The position numbers and the translations under genes were made by a program. DNA of 64,000 nucleotides, taken from NCBI GenBank assembly GCA_021824175.1, contig JAKALP010000007.1, positions 124,001 to 188,000 of the forward strand, given 5' to 3'. Positions 8,081-17,515 of this stretch are shown one piece after another. The first letter of the stretch is position 1, and each line of letters begins with the position of its first letter. This stretch comes from Deltaproteobacteria bacterium. Lineage in GTDB: Bacteria; Desulfobacterota; Desulfobacteria; Desulfobacterales; Desulfosarcinaceae. The notes beneath the pieces are model-generated. The model did no database searches and was not told the origin of the DNA. It worked only from the letters and a program-made list of their open reading frames with translations.

Positions 8081-8113
8081 ATTGGAAAGAATAATTCAGC
8101 TAAGGAGAATATC

Positions 8114-8896
8114 ATGCTTAACATCAAGGATGCGGTAGCCGTCATTACCGGCGGTGCCAGCGGCATCGGCCTGGCCCTGGCCCACTATTGGGTGGGCCAG
8201 GGTGGCAGACTGGTGCTGGGAGATATTGCCGAAGAGCCCTTGGAGTCCGCGCGCCGGCAAATTGCCGGTGAAGTGGCCACCGTGGTCTGTGACGTGACCA
8301 ATGAAAACGATTGCGCGCGCCTGGCCGATACCGCCATTGAGCGTTTCGGCGGCATCCACTTAGTGGCACCCTTTGCCGGCATCATCAAAGACGGCATGAT
8401 GCTCAATATCAACAGCGACCGTCAGGTGGCCGGCAAAATGGCACTCAAAGATTTTCAGAAAGTCATCGATATCAACCTGACCGGAGTATTTCTAACGGTG
8501 CGTGAATGCGCCGAGCGCATGATCCAGCACCGCTGCAGCGGGTTGATCTGCCTGATCTCTTCTACCGGCTCGATGGGCACGGCCGGTCAGATCAATTACT
8601 CTTCCACCAAAGCCGCCATGGCCGTGATGCCCAAAGTCATTACGGCCGAATTCTTCCGCCGCAACGTGGCCGATAAGATCCGCTGTCTGGCCGTGGCGCC
8701 CGGCTATGTGGGCACGCAGATGGTCAAAAACATGCCCCAGAAGGTCCTGGATAAAATTGTAGAACAGGTGCCCATCGGGCGATTGATTCAGCCCGAAGAA
8801 GTAGCGGCTTTTGTGGGCGAGCTCTATCGCAATGAAGCGCTGGCGGGAGAGGTCTACTTTATCCACGGCGGGTTGCGGCTGGGGTCGCGAGGGTAG
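8114..8896 (+). CDS. SDR-family oxidoreductase, possible acetoacetyl-CoA reductase
   Basis: A 260-residue classical short-chain dehydrogenase. The Rossmann motif TGGASGIG is at residues 12-19, the catalytic Ser lies in SSTGSMG and the catalytic Tyr and Lys in YSSTK. An acidic residue after beta-2 (GDIAEE) suggests NAD rather than NADP preference. In a PHA locus the obvious candidate reaction is reduction of 3-oxoacyl-CoA to (R)-3-hydroxyacyl-CoA, the monomer for PhaC; the NAD-type pocket and the insert LNINSDRQVAGKMA make this uncertain. The ATG at 8114 follows TAAGGAGAATATC. The gene lies just past a terminator. Other SDR substrates are possible. Confidence 0.8.
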   Translation: MLNIKDAVAVITGGASGIGLALAHYWVGQGGRLVLGDIAEEPLESARRQIAGEVATVVCDVTNENDCARLADTAIERFGGIHLVAPFAGIIKDGMMLNINSDRQVAGKMALKDFQKVIDINLTGVFLTVRECAERMIQHRCSGLICLISSTGSMGTAGQINYSSTKAAMAVMPKVITAEFFRRNVADKIRCLAVAPGYVGTQMVKNMPQKVLDKIVEQVPIGRLIQPEEVAAFVGELYRNEALAGEVYFIHGGLRLGSRG

Positions 8897-8995
8897 TAAA
8901 TAATGGACGTAAAATGGTTGATTCATTAATTCGTTGATTCGGAGAGCACTATGCCTGTTCCCGCACTCCGCATGGGAACGAAAAACCAATCAATT

Positions 8996-9718
8996 TCATA
9001 ACAATGATTTGAGGTAATTTTGCAGATTGATGTGGCGGTCCTTGAGATTGAGCTTGCGCCGGAGGTTGAGGCGGTGAAAGTCGATGGTGCTGTCGGCCAC
9101 CCCCAAAAGTCCGGCGATCTCCTTGGTGGTCCGACCATGACGAATCAGGCCGGCCACTTTCATTTCCACTGGGGATAACCGGCAACTTTCAAGAATAAAC
9201 CTGCGACTCAGAGGCGAAGTGATATCGTCCAGTCCACGGGTAATGGCATCCAGCAATTCCCGTTGACGTTGGTTGAGTTTGCTGGCCGAAAGCTTCAGAA
9301 GATAGGGCCGGATCAATGCATTGACATTGCAAGTCACCCGCTCCTCATTGGCCAGCCGGGCCTCCTCGCGCTCGGACAATAACACTTTAATGGCCCCATT
9401 GGCTTCCACCAGTTTCGTAGAGTGCATCTCCAGTTCCTGGGATTGCTCCCTCAACGCTTTTTGGGCTATCTTGCGGGAATCCGTCTCCTTGCGCAATTCC
9501 TGTTGCAGACGTCGAAGCTCCTGCTCCTGTGCCTCCAGTGTCGTCTGGAGCAACAGCATCTTTCGCATCACCGCGTTTGTATCGTTGCTGACTGTATCAG
9601 CGCCGATCACGGAGTAGCACTTGGGCTCCACATGGGTGGAGTCATCCGCCGTGGGATCAGTGTCAGAGCCAGGTTGGTCTTTGCTCGTTTTACCATGGGC
9701 CTCATCTATCCGGGACAT
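8996..9718 (-). CDS. Coiled-coil LuxR-type transcriptional regulator
   Basis: A 241-residue protein. Residues about 60-130 form a long heptad-rich coiled coil (LQTTLEAQEQELRRLQQEL). The C-terminal 65 residues are a LuxR/GerE helix-turn-helix: LSPVEMKVAGLIRHGRTTKEIAGLL, then DSTIDFHRLNLRRKL. The intervening block with ITSPLSRRFI is shared closely with the C-terminal part of the PAS-LuxR protein at 49422-50954, so both carry the same output module. No receiver or PAS domain is present here, so sensing must come through the coiled coil or a partner. The start at 9718 has GGAGGG seven bases upstream. Neighbouring PHA depolymerase-like genes suggest a storage regulon. Confidence 0.83.
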   Translation of the reverse strand: MSRIDEAHGKTSKDQPGSDTDPTADDSTHVEPKCYSVIGADTVSNDTNAVMRKMLLLQTTLEAQEQELRRLQQELRKETDSRKIAQKALREQSQELEMHSTKLVEANGAIKVLLSEREEARLANEERVTCNVNALIRPYLLKLSASKLNQRQRELLDAITRGLDDITSPLSRRFILESCRLSPVEMKVAGLIRHGRTTKEIAGLLGVADSTIDFHRLNLRRKLNLKDRHINLQNYLKSLL

Positions 9719-9899
9719 ATTCACGCCCTCCAGAAGGATGAAACGGTTTTGGGGGAGAAATAGCGCGGAAATGGAATTCAGATAAGGAAAGGCACTGCAC
9801 ATCAATTTGAGGAGTGATAAATCTATCCGCTACCTCAGGCGTTCCCGTTTTTCAAGAACAATGTCATAGCCAATTGCTGCGCGAGCCATCGCAACGCGA

Positions 9900-11027
9900 T
9901 CAGCTCGTGAGTTCGGCCAGATGCCGCGACCAATACTCCCGGATGATTTGCTTGCCCATGAACACGCCCACATGCCCTGCCGGCACGACCTCTTTTTCGA
10001 CCTTCTTTGAACTCACATGTTTTTCAGCGGCAAAGAGCTGGGCCGTGGGAGTAATGTCATCTTTGAGGCCGGCGACCAGATAAAGCGGTTGGGTAATGCG
10101 TCCCAAGTCCACTTTTTGGCCAAAAATTTCAAACTGGCCTTTGATCAACTGATTTTCCTGAAAAAGGGATCTTACGATCTTCAGATACATGGTGCCCGGC
10201 ACGGGCTGGGTGTAGTAGTACCATTGGGCAAATCGTTGATAACGCTCAATATAGACCTGGTCGCGGATGTTGCTGAGCAGATCGGTATTGTCCCCCACAA
10301 AACGATCGTAGGGGTTCATCATCATAAAGCCTTGCACGATAAAACATCCCGGCATGTTGCCATTGCCCAACCGGACCAACTGCTCGTAATAGGAGATCGG
10401 CAGGGAGCAGGCCCATTGGGTGATGATGGCGTCGCCGGCGTGAAAATCGATGGGCGCGGCCGCCAGTGTCAGGCTCTTCACATCCTCAGGGAACATGGCG
10501 GCAAAAATAGCGGATTGCCAGCCTCCTTGACATAACCCCACCAGATGCACCGGTTCGCCGATGGCCCTGACACAAGCCCGCAGCGACTCGATGCTGTCAT
10601 CCACCGTATATGTGGTGTGCTCCGGACCAGCCGGCAACTTATCCACGGCATATACATCGCCCGCGAAATGCGCCAAGGCGCATTGCACCAGGCTTTGTTC
10701 CGGGCCGTAATCCACAATTTGCGAGTTGTGGCCGGCTTCGGGCGCCACAAAGACAATGGGGTTGCCGCGGTGCCCGCGGTTGAATTTCCTCAAGGCCACT
10801 TTAAAACCTTCAAAGACGACCTCATTGGGTGTCATCCATACCGGGTTCTCCAGGGGCTGGCCCTTTTCAACCAGGAAGCGGCCATATTTCTCCATCTCCT
10901 GGGAAACTGGAGACAGGAAAGGGTTCATTGTCATAATTTTTGAGAGGCTGATACAACTCGCCCCCGTGGCTTGCAAATAGTCTCCGTAAACCTTTGACCA
11001 ATCAAACAATAGGGTATCTAAATTCAC
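9900..11027 (-). CDS. PHA depolymerase-like alpha/beta hydrolase (PhaZ/PhaC superfamily), copy 1
   Basis: A 375-residue cytoplasmic hydrolase. Cys166 lies in HLVGLCQGGW, the cysteine-type lipase box found in PHA synthases and in intracellular PHB depolymerases. The catalytic Asp is in AGLKDDITP and the His in VPAGHVGVFMGK, a block that resembles the GHYGVFNG of PhaZ-type enzymes. A role in breaking granule polyester or its oligomers is likely, but a synthase-related thioesterase cannot be excluded. It is divergent from a close paralogue at 11396-12592; they share long identical stretches around NSQIVDYGPEQSLVQCAL. The start ATG at 11027 follows GGGAGGGCCTTTCAGTGA on the minus strand. Confidence 0.75.
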   Translation of the reverse strand: MNLDTLLFDWSKVYGDYLQATGASCISLSKIMTMNPFLSPVSQEMEKYGRFLVEKGQPLENPVWMTPNEVVFEGFKVALRKFNRGHRGNPIVFVAPEAGHNSQIVDYGPEQSLVQCALAHFAGDVYAVDKLPAGPEHTTYTVDDSIESLRACVRAIGEPVHLVGLCQGGWQSAIFAAMFPEDVKSLTLAAAPIDFHAGDAIITQWACSLPISYYEQLVRLGNGNMPGCFIVQGFMMMNPYDRFVGDNTDLLSNIRDQVYIERYQRFAQWYYYTQPVPGTMYLKIVRSLFQENQLIKGQFEIFGQKVDLGRITQPLYLVAGLKDDITPTAQLFAAEKHVSSKKVEKEVVPAGHVGVFMGKQIIREYWSRHLAELTS

Positions 11028-11395
11028 TGAAAGGCCCTCCCTGACGCGCTATCCTCAAATTCAAACTCGGCCAAATGGCCATAACTCCAGGAAGAATATC
11101 GCCCTCAGGGAGAAAAACTTTAATCGTTCCAGCGTCATATTCCCGACGCCGGCCATCCTTGGTTAGCTTTTGTACACCCTCCGTTCATTCATGGCAGAAT
11201 GGGATACCCGCCTGATCTGCCGCGCCAGAGCTGGGCCGCGGGCCTCCTGCACCTTCCCAGGTGTACCTCATGCCATGGCGTTCGACGTTAAATCAGCCAA
11301 ATGAATAATGGCCCCCCTTTTGCAAGAACTTGCCCCTCGGTGGGCAACCACTGTCGAATCATACAAAATTCCTTGCAATAGGAGGACCTTAGAAA
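11028..11395. other. Divergent intergenic region between the two depolymerase-like paralogues
   Basis: These 368 bases must hold promoters for both paralogues. No strong sigma-70 or sigma-54 pair was found. A short GGCC-AAAT-GGCC hairpin near 11069-11080 is the only obvious symmetry. No gene is supported inside. Confidence 0.4.
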
Positions 11396-12592
11396 ATGGA
11401 TCATATCCTGCAATCCTGGGAAAACAGCTTGCGCGGTGGGATGCAAATGACTGCCAGCATCTGTCGAATGTTCAGCAATACCATGAGCTTGAGCCCATTG
11501 ACCAAACCCTGGGCTGAGGAACTAAAAAAGTACAGCAGTTTTTTAAAAGAAAAAAATATGCGCATTGAATCCAGCCAGTGGATGACACCCAGCCGGATCG
11601 TACACCGCGGCTTGAAGGTGGCCTTGCGCAAATTCAATGGCGATGAAAAAGGCAATCCGGTATTGCTGGTGCCGCCCGAAGCCGGCCACAACTCGCAAAT
11701 CGTGGATTACGGCCCGGAACAAAGCCTGGTGCAATGCGCCCTGGACCATTTCGCGGGCGATGTCTATGTGGTGGAAAAACTGCCGGCCGAACCCAAAGAC
11801 GCCAACTACTCCATAGAGGACTGCATCCGCTCCCTGGATCTGTGTATCCAGCATATCGGCAAACCCGTGCACCTCATCGGTCTGTGTCAGGGCGGGTGGC
11901 AATCGGCCATTTATACAGCGCTTTTCACCGAGCGTGTCAAAACCTTGTCATTAGCCGGCGCACCCATCGATTTTCATGCCGGCGACTCGGTCATCAGCCA
12001 GTGGGCCCAGGCCCTGCCCATGTCCTTTTTCGAAGCCATGGTCTCCATGGGCTCGGGCACCATGCCCGGCTCATTTATCGTCACCGGCTTCAAACTCATG
12101 AACGCGGCGGATCGGTATGTGGGCGACGATGTCAAACTCTTCCAAAACATCGATGACCCGGCCTTCGTGGACCGGCACCGGCGCTTCAACGGCTGGTATC
12201 AGTTCACCCAGCCCTTGGCCGGCCGCATGTACCTGGAGGTGGTCCAGCAGTTGTTCAAAGAGAATCAATTGGTCAAAGGTCAGTTCAAACTCATGGGCCG
12301 CCGCGTGGATCTTTCCCGGATCTATCACCCGCTGCATCTGATTGCGGGCTCCAAGGACGATATCACCCTTCCCGAACAGCTTTTTGCCCTGGAAAAGCAT
12401 GTCTCATCCCTGATCGTCGAGAAGCACCTGGCTGAGGCCGGGCATATCGGCGTCTTCATGGGCAAGAACGTGATCAAAGATATTTGGACCGCTCTGTTCA
12501 AACGTCTGTCCTCTTATAATTTGGCCGACAGTTTTGATGTCAACATTCACTTGCCCGCCGAGACCCACAATGGGGAGACACAACCCTTGTAA
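11396..12592 (+). CDS. PHA depolymerase-like alpha/beta hydrolase (PhaZ/PhaC superfamily), copy 2
   Basis: A 398-residue paralogue of the divergent gene. Cys164 sits in HLIGLCQGGW, the Asp in AGSKDDITLPEQ and the His in EAGHIGVFMGKN. It carries an extra C-terminal tail of about 25 residues (VNIHLPAETHNGETQPL) absent from copy 1. The ATG is preceded by ATAGGAGGACC. The paralogues are nearly collinear over their full length, pointing to an inverted duplication with divergence. Two such enzymes may differ in chain-length or polymer state. Exact activity is unproven; the catalytic triad is visible. Confidence 0.75.
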   Translation: MDHILQSWENSLRGGMQMTASICRMFSNTMSLSPLTKPWAEELKKYSSFLKEKNMRIESSQWMTPSRIVHRGLKVALRKFNGDEKGNPVLLVPPEAGHNSQIVDYGPEQSLVQCALDHFAGDVYVVEKLPAEPKDANYSIEDCIRSLDLCIQHIGKPVHLIGLCQGGWQSAIYTALFTERVKTLSLAGAPIDFHAGDSVISQWAQALPMSFFEAMVSMGSGTMPGSFIVTGFKLMNAADRYVGDDVKLFQNIDDPAFVDRHRRFNGWYQFTQPLAGRMYLEVVQQLFKENQLVKGQFKLMGRRVDLSRIYHPLHLIAGSKDDITLPEQLFALEKHVSSLIVEKHLAEAGHIGVFMGKNVIKDIWTALFKRLSSYNLADSFDVNIHLPAETHNGETQPL

Positions 12593-13282
12593 AATTGGCC
12601 GGGACAATCGCAGGCTGAGTTCTTTCGCGATTGATATGGGTCCACGGCAATAGTACTCTTACTCGTGCTCGAAGGCGCCCGTAATCCACTTCGAGTACGA
12701 GTACGATTCTACCTCGCCTCGGCATACCTCATCATCTGAGAGTATAGGTCTAGAATCACCATCAGAGTATTTTTTACCGGCCATCCTCCTGGGCACTCTC
12801 CTCAGGTTTTGACATCCCGCTAAAAATCAAGATATTCTTTATTCCTCGATATCCGAATGATATCTGATCTGTTGTCAAAAAATTAAGTGCTCCTTCTTTT
12901 GCCCGTTCATAAATTAAGATCAAATCAGCACCAGCGAAGCCTTCTCTGAGGATGTCTTTTCATATCGCATCGGCAAACTGCAGACGGTCTTGCGCTCGTT
13001 CCAGTATGCCTGAAATTAGCGACCGCCGCGCAGCAACTGACTTCAAAATGTGTTATGATGCCATTGAAGTGCTGCAAAAAATGGCAGCATGCTTTGTCTA
13101 AATTTCGGACCCTGTGCCAAGGACAGAGGGTAATTATTATCTTTTTCTCTATGTTGATTTCTGTGCCCCCTGTAGTGATACTATCCATCATTGCAATTAC
13201 GGCCGAGTGTACCAAGTCATTACGCCGATCGAGTTAAGGATAATTTGATAGCTTCAACGCATCAGGGATTGTTCAGGTCGCC
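12593..13282. other. Long intergenic region before the sigma-54 activator
   Basis: No supported gene was seen in these 690 bases. The region holds an inverted repeat at 12660-12703 and is AT-richer than both flanks between about 12740 and 13260. Short open frames exist on both strands, but none has a ribosome-binding site with protein-like composition. Confidence 0.5.
12660..12703. repeat. Inverted repeat built from CTCG(T/A)(G/A)CTCGAA units
   Basis: Arms 12660-12674 and 12689-12703 pair over 15 bases with one G-T wobble around a 14-base loop. The right arm continues as a short GTACGA repeat. There is no T-run after it, so it is not a classical terminator. It looks like a small dispersed intergenic repeat. 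Confidence 0.55.
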
Positions 13283-14791
13283 ATGAAAACCGTCATCATC
13301 ACCATTGCGCTTTTTGCCATTAGCCTATCCCTGTTTATCGTGGGCCTGCGCATCCAGCGTGCGCGCTACCGCCGGGCGCAAGAGGTCTTAAGCGACAGCA
13401 AGGAACGTTATCTCCAAGCCCTTGAAAGTTCCACCGATGGCTTATGGGACTGGAACCTTCTATCGGATACGGTGGTTTACTCCCATCGTTTCCTTGAAGT
13501 ATTGGGCGTGTCCCCCGCGGAGTTCCCAGGAAAGATCAGCTCCTTGCGGCAACGACTTCATCCCGATGACGCCGATGCTGCCTGGACCGCCATCGAGCAC
13601 CACCTCAAGGAGAGAGCACCGTTTCAAATCGAATACCGCTTACGAACCCAGTCGGGCGCCTACCTGTGGTTTTTGGCGCGCGGCCAGGCGGTCTGGGACG
13701 CAAAAGGTCAAGCGGTCCGGATGTCCGGCTGGATTCAGGATATTACCGCGAACAAAGAGCGCGAGCTTAAGCTTAATACGGCCCTTGCCCAGATCAATGG
13801 GTTGAAAACCAAGCTGGAGGCCGAGCGGGCCTATCTTCAGGAGGAAATCAAGTTTCGTTATAATCATGAGAATATCATCGGGCACAGTGAAGGACTCACC
13901 TATGTGCTCTACAAGGTTGAGCAAATTGCCGCCACCGACACTTCTGTCCTGATTTTGGGCGAAACCGGCACCGGCAAGGAGTTGGTGGCCCGGGCCATTC
14001 ACAACCTGAGCCTGCGCAAGGATAACGCTTTGTTGAAAATCAACTGTGCCGCGCTGCCTTCCAATCTAATTGAAAGCGAACTGTTCGGCCATGAGAAGGG
14101 CGCGTTTACCGGCGCCCATGCCAGGCAGTTGGGGCGCTTTGAGGCGGCCAATGGTGCCACCCTTTTTCTGGATGAGATCGGCGAACTGCCGCTGGAGCTG
14201 CAACCCAAACTGCTCAGGGTGCTCCAGGATGGCGAGTTTGAACGGCTGGGCAGTTCCCAGACCGTCAAAGTCGATGTGAGGATCATTGCGGCCACCAACC
14301 GCCATCTCGAAGAGGAGGTCCGCAAGGGGCGTTTCCGGGAAGATCTTTGGTACCGGCTCAATGTCTTTCCCATCACCGTGCCGCCGCTGCGCGAACGCAA
14401 GGAAGACATCGCCCTGCTGGTGGAATCCTTTGTTGAAAAGATTTCAAAGCGGCTGGGCAAAGTCATCATGGAGATCCCCACCAGCATGATGAACGAGTTG
14501 CAGGCGTATCACTGGCCGGGCAATATCCGCGAGCTTGAAAATGTTCTTGAACGCGCCGTGATCAACTCTTCGGGACCCAAGCTGCACCTGGTGGACGAAC
14601 TCAAAAAACCGCCAAAGGAAATCGGCAAGGCCGACCGCACCCTTGAGGATGTGGAACGGGAGTATATCCTGCGGGTGCTTGAACAGACCCAGTGGAAAGT
14701 CAGCGGCAAGAACAGCGCCTCCGAGATTCTCGGCCTGGACCGCAGCACGTTGCGGGCCCGCATGCAGAAGCTTGGAATCCAGAAGTTATAA
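13283..14791 (+). CDS. Membrane-anchored PAS sigma-54-dependent transcriptional activator
   Basis: A 502-residue enhancer-binding protein. Residues 4-22 form a transmembrane helix, followed by a short coil and a PAS domain at about 45-155 ([17 protein letters not shown], ending in [11 protein letters not shown]). The AAA+ domain has Walker A GETGTGKE, the sigma-54-contacting loop GAFTGA and Walker [10 protein letters not shown] Fis-type helix-turn-helix ends the protein ([21 protein letters not shown]). There is no receiver, so the PAS domain probably senses a small molecule or redox state at the membrane. Membrane anchoring of such activators is uncommon. Targets are unknown; a conserved tandem-dyad element begins 28 bases after its stop. 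Confidence 0.92.
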   Translation: MKTVIITIALFAISLSLFIVGLRIQRARYRRAQEVLSDSKERYLQALESSTDGLWDWNLLSDTVVYSHRFLEVLGVSPAEFPGKISSLRQRLHPDDADAAWTAIEHHLKERAPFQIEYRLRTQSGAYLWFLARGQAVWDAKGQAVRMSGWIQDITANKERELKLNTALAQINGLKTKLEAERAYLQEEIKFRYNHENIIGHSEGLTYVLYKVEQIAATDTSVLILGETGTGKELVARAIHNLSLRKDNALLKINCAALPSNLIESELFGHEKGAFTGAHARQLGRFEAANGATLFLDEIGELPLELQPKLLRVLQDGEFERLGSSQTVKVDVRIIAATNRHLEEEVRKGRFREDLWYRLNVFPITVPPLRERKEDIALLVESFVEKISKRLGKVIMEIPTSMMNELQAYHWPGNIRELENVLERAVINSSGPKLHLVDELKKPPKEIGKADRTLEDVEREYILRVLEQTQWKVSGKNSASEILGLDRSTLRARMQKLGIQKL

Positions 14792-15156
14792 TCGTCAGGC
14801 CGGATAAACCATAACAATGGCCAAATATGACCAATGATCAAATATGACCATATCCGCAAGTCTATTTACTGCATCTTCATCCTAAGGTCTTTAAAGCAAT
14901 ACTTCTAATAAATCAGCGCCATGCGTGAAATTATCCAACGGGTGCCGATTCCGGCACGAAGTTTGATAGGACCTTGGTATGAACCGAGGTTGAGTACTTT
15001 AGGCTGAACGAGCGCATGGATTCCTCTAATCTTGGTCCGCCCCCCTCAATCCCACAGTCTTCAGTCAGATAGCCCGATAAGACCGAATGCTTAAAAGTCC
15101 CACGTTCCACTTCCACCTCCATCTTCGCTTACCCTTAACCCATTAGGAGTCTCGCC
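14792..15156. other. Intergenic region with tandem-dyad element A
   Basis: The 365 bases hold the 31-bp element at 14819-14849 and a short perfect GTGCCG/CGGCAC hairpin at 14942-14957. No gene is supported. Confidence 0.5.
14819..14849. repeat. 31-bp tandem-dyad element, copy A
   Basis: This element matches copies at 43851-43881 and 45319-45349 without gaps; 21 of 31 columns are identical in all three. It consists of two 14-base near-palindromes of the form GGTYAWATRTRACC at a 17-base pitch. In this copy the CAAATATGACCA half is repeated perfectly. The layout suggests a regulator binding two adjacent sites on one face of DNA. Confidence 0.6.
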
Positions 15157-15399
15157 ATGAAAGAAATTATTGAAATCATAGCCCAAGCGTTAGTGGATCA
15201 ACCTCATTTTGTATCTGTTCAGGAAATTGGTGGGCCGAATACTTCGATCCTGGAACTCAAAGTCGCTAAAACGGACATCGGCAAAATCATTGGCAAGCAG
15301 GGCCGCACAGCGGACGCAATGCGGACCATCTTAAGCGCTGTTTCGGCTAAAACGAAAAAACGAACGGTGCTCGAAATCATGGAACAAGAAGAAAAATAA
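15157..15399 (+). CDS. KH-domain RNA-binding protein (KhpA/YlqC type), copy 1
   Basis: An 80-residue single KH domain. The hallmark loop is IIGKQGRTADAMR (G-x-x-G at residues 47-50), which in this family binds single-stranded RNA together with KhpB. The housekeeping copy usually lies between rpsP and rimM; this one does not, and a paralogue lies at 43346-43597 with the same VAK-x-DIGK-(I/V)-IGKQGRT core. TAGGAG lies 7 bases before the ATG. The C-terminus ends in a charged EQEEK tail. It may be a condition-specific RNA chaperone; nothing in the sequence identifies targets. Confidence 0.88.
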   Translation: MKEIIEIIAQALVDQPHFVSVQEIGGPNTSILELKVAKTDIGKIIGKQGRTADAMRTILSAVSAKTKKRTVLEIMEQEEK

Positions 15400-15428
15400 C
15401 CGGCATTTTCAAGTCAAAGGGGGCCATC

Positions 15429-15758
15429 ATGATCGTTGTGAGAATCACCATGAATGCACTTCCTGAAAAACAACTGGAGGTCTTGCAGACGCTTCTCTCC
15501 ATGATCGAACCAACTTCCAAGGAACCAGGTTGCCTGAATTTTACTGCCTTCAGCGATATCCAAGACAAGAACTGTTTCGGCCTCATACAGGAGTGGAAAA
15601 CCCGTCAAGATCTGAATCACCATATCCGATCCCATCGATTTAACGTCTTGTTGGGAACAAAAACTCTTTTAAGCGAACCCCCGGATATTCAAATACACAC
15701 CGTAAGCCTGTCCGAAGGAGTGGAAGCTGTTGATGCCACCCGCGGTAAAAAAAGCTGA
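15429..15758 (+). CDS. Antibiotic biosynthesis monooxygenase (ABM) domain protein
   Basis: A 109-residue dimeric ferredoxin-like-fold protein of the ABM/YgiN family. The opening MIVVRITMNALPEKQLEVL, the central PGCLNFTAFSD and the FGLIQEWKTRQDLNHHIRS block, where family members show (E)W-x-(S/D)-x-x-(A/D)-x-x-x-H, support this. Family members are quinol or polyketide monooxygenases or heme-handling proteins; the function cannot be fixed here. It follows the KH gene by 29 bases and may share its transcript. The last 30 residues (SEGVEAVDATRGKKS) are outside the core fold. Confidence 0.8.
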   Translation: MIVVRITMNALPEKQLEVLQTLLSMIEPTSKEPGCLNFTAFSDIQDKNCFGLIQEWKTRQDLNHHIRSHRFNVLLGTKTLLSEPPDIQIHTVSLSEGVEAVDATRGKKS

Positions 15759-15857
15759 TTATTGCCATCTAATATCAATGCCGTCCGCTTAAGAGCCAAA
15801 ACATTTAAAATGCATTTTCTTCAGCCAACGGATGACCACGGAAAGGATTTTTGATAC

Positions 15858-17336
15858 ATGAACATTCTGCTTATCTACCCCAAGTTTCCCGATACATTTT
15901 GGTCTTTTTCGTATGCCTTGCGTTTCATCGGCAAAAAAGCGGCCTTTCCGCCCCTGGGGCTGCTCACCGTCGCGGCCATGCTGCCGCAAGGCGTTCAAAC
16001 ACGCCTAGTGGATGTGAACGTGGACCGCCTGACCGACGAGGATCTCTCCTGGGCCGACATGGTCTTTATCGGGGCGATGGCCGTGCAGCGGGAATCTGCC
16101 GGCAAAATTATCGCCCGCTGCAAGCAATCCGGGTTGAAAGTCGTCGCGGGCGGACCGCTCTTTACAGCCGAGCCGGAAGCGTTTGGGCAGGTCGATCATC
16201 TGGTCCTGGATGAAGCCGAGCTCACCTTGCCGCCCTTTTTGGAAGATTTGAGCAACGGGCGGCCGCAAAGAGTCTACAGGGCGTCGGGCTTCTGCGACCT
16301 TCAACAAACGCCTGTCCCGCGGTGGGATCTGATCAATATCAAGAAATACGCCTCCCTGAATATTCAGTTTTCAAGGGGCTGCCCTTTTAACTGCGAGTTT
16401 TGCAATGTGACGGCCCTTTTCGGCCACCGGGTGCGCATGAAATCGCCCCAACAGATCATCACCGAACTGGATCTGATTTACGACGCGGGCTGGCGCGGCG
16501 GCATATTCTTCGTTGACGATAACTTCATCGGCAACAAACACTACCTGAAGACGCACCTGCTGCCGGCCCTGATCCAATGGCGCCGGGACAAAAAGGGGTG
16601 TGTATTTCTGACGGAAGCCTCGATCAATCTGGCCGATGACGCGGAGTTGATGGCGTTGATGGTCAATGCCGGGTTCGACTCCGTGTTCATCGGCATCGAG
16701 TCACCCGATGAAAACTGCCTCACGGAGTGTCGTAAGGCGCACAATAAGAATAGAGACCTGCTGCTGGATGTGAAAAAGATTCATAGGTCCGGATTACAGG
16801 TCATGGGCGGTTTCATTGTCGGCTTTGACAGCGATACCCCTTCCATCTTCCAGCGGCAGATCGATTTCATCCAGAAAAGCGGCATCGTCACCGCCATGGT
16901 CGGCATGCTCCAGGCGCCTCCAGGCACGCGGCTGTTTGATCGTCTTAAGGGCGAGAACCGGGTGAAACACTCTTTTTCCGGAGACAATGTCGCCGGCACG
17001 ACCAATATCCTTCCGGCCATGGGGCTGGACCGGCTTTTGGACGGCTATCGATTAATGATGAGGCAGATCTATGCCCCCCGCAATTACTACCGCAGAATAA
17101 AAAATTCCCTGAAGGAACTCAAGCGGCCCGATGTGACGCAACCTCTGGATTTACAAAGAGTCTTGGCGTTCTTCCGCTCCTGCATCCGGCTCGGCATCTG
17201 GGGCAAGGAGCGGTTCCATTACTGGCGCCTGTTGACCTGGACCCTGTGCCACAAGCCCAGACTTTTACCGCTGGCCGTCACCCTGGCCATTTACGGTCAT
17301 CACTACCGGCGGATATGTGAATTGTACATATTTTAA
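15858..17336 (+). CDS. Cobalamin-binding radical SAM protein
   Basis: A 492-residue enzyme. Residues 1-150 match a B12-binding domain (ILLIYPKFPDTFWSF, then GLLTVAAMLPQ and VDVNVDRL). The radical SAM cluster motif is C175-x3-C179-x2-C182 in SRGCPFNCEFC. The C-terminal 130 residues resemble the DUF4070 region of B12 radical SAM methylases such as the hopanoid methylase HpnP. These enzymes methylate or rearrange unactivated carbons. A lipid or hopanoid substrate is possible but not shown. The ATG lies 8 bases after AAAGGATTTTT. No partner gene suggests the substrate. Immediately after the stop, the same frame stays open for 46 more codons with protein-like sequence. Confidence 0.86.
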   Translation: MNILLIYPKFPDTFWSFSYALRFIGKKAAFPPLGLLTVAAMLPQGVQTRLVDVNVDRLTDEDLSWADMVFIGAMAVQRESAGKIIARCKQSGLKVVAGGPLFTAEPEAFGQVDHLVLDEAELTLPPFLEDLSNGRPQRVYRASGFCDLQQTPVPRWDLINIKKYASLNIQFSRGCPFNCEFCNVTALFGHRVRMKSPQQIITELDLIYDAGWRGGIFFVDDNFIGNKHYLKTHLLPALIQWRRDKKGCVFLTEASINLADDAELMALMVNAGFDSVFIGIESPDENCLTECRKAHNKNRDLLLDVKKIHRSGLQVMGGFIVGFDSDTPSIFQRQIDFIQKSGIVTAMVGMLQAPPGTRLFDRLKGENRVKHSFSGDNVAGTTNILPAMGLDRLLDGYRLMMRQIYAPRNYYRRIKNSLKELKRPDVTQPLDLQRVLAFFRSCIRLGIWGKERFHYWRLLTWTLCHKPRLLPLAVTLAIYGHHYRRICELYIF

Positions 17337-17476
17337 GCAACTGTCTTGGAAGAGGGCAAGCGCATCATGCTGCTGCCGGTGTCCGAGGGCGGGATGAACC
17401 TTAAAACGACCGACATCAACCGGCTGATCGAAACACTGGGCGTCAAAGCGCTCTCCGGTGAGCAAGGCCGCCAATA
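17337..17476 (+). other. Open, protein-like stretch after the radical SAM stop; possible gene remnant
   Basis: Directly after the TAA of the radical SAM gene the same frame reads VLEEGKRIMLLPVSEGGM and continues to a stop at 17474-17476. It has no start with a ribosome-binding site, yet its composition is protein-like. It could be the 3' remnant of a deleted gene or chance. I do not recognise the family. Confidence 0.25.
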
Positions 17477-17515
17477 GTGCGGTGAAGAGCCGAAGCGGCA
17501 AGAAAAGGAGTCATT

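Noticed and set aside
12925-13237. Small frames on both strands before the sigma-54 activator
   Set aside because: No start signals, mixed composition, and mutual overlap; region reads as noncoding.
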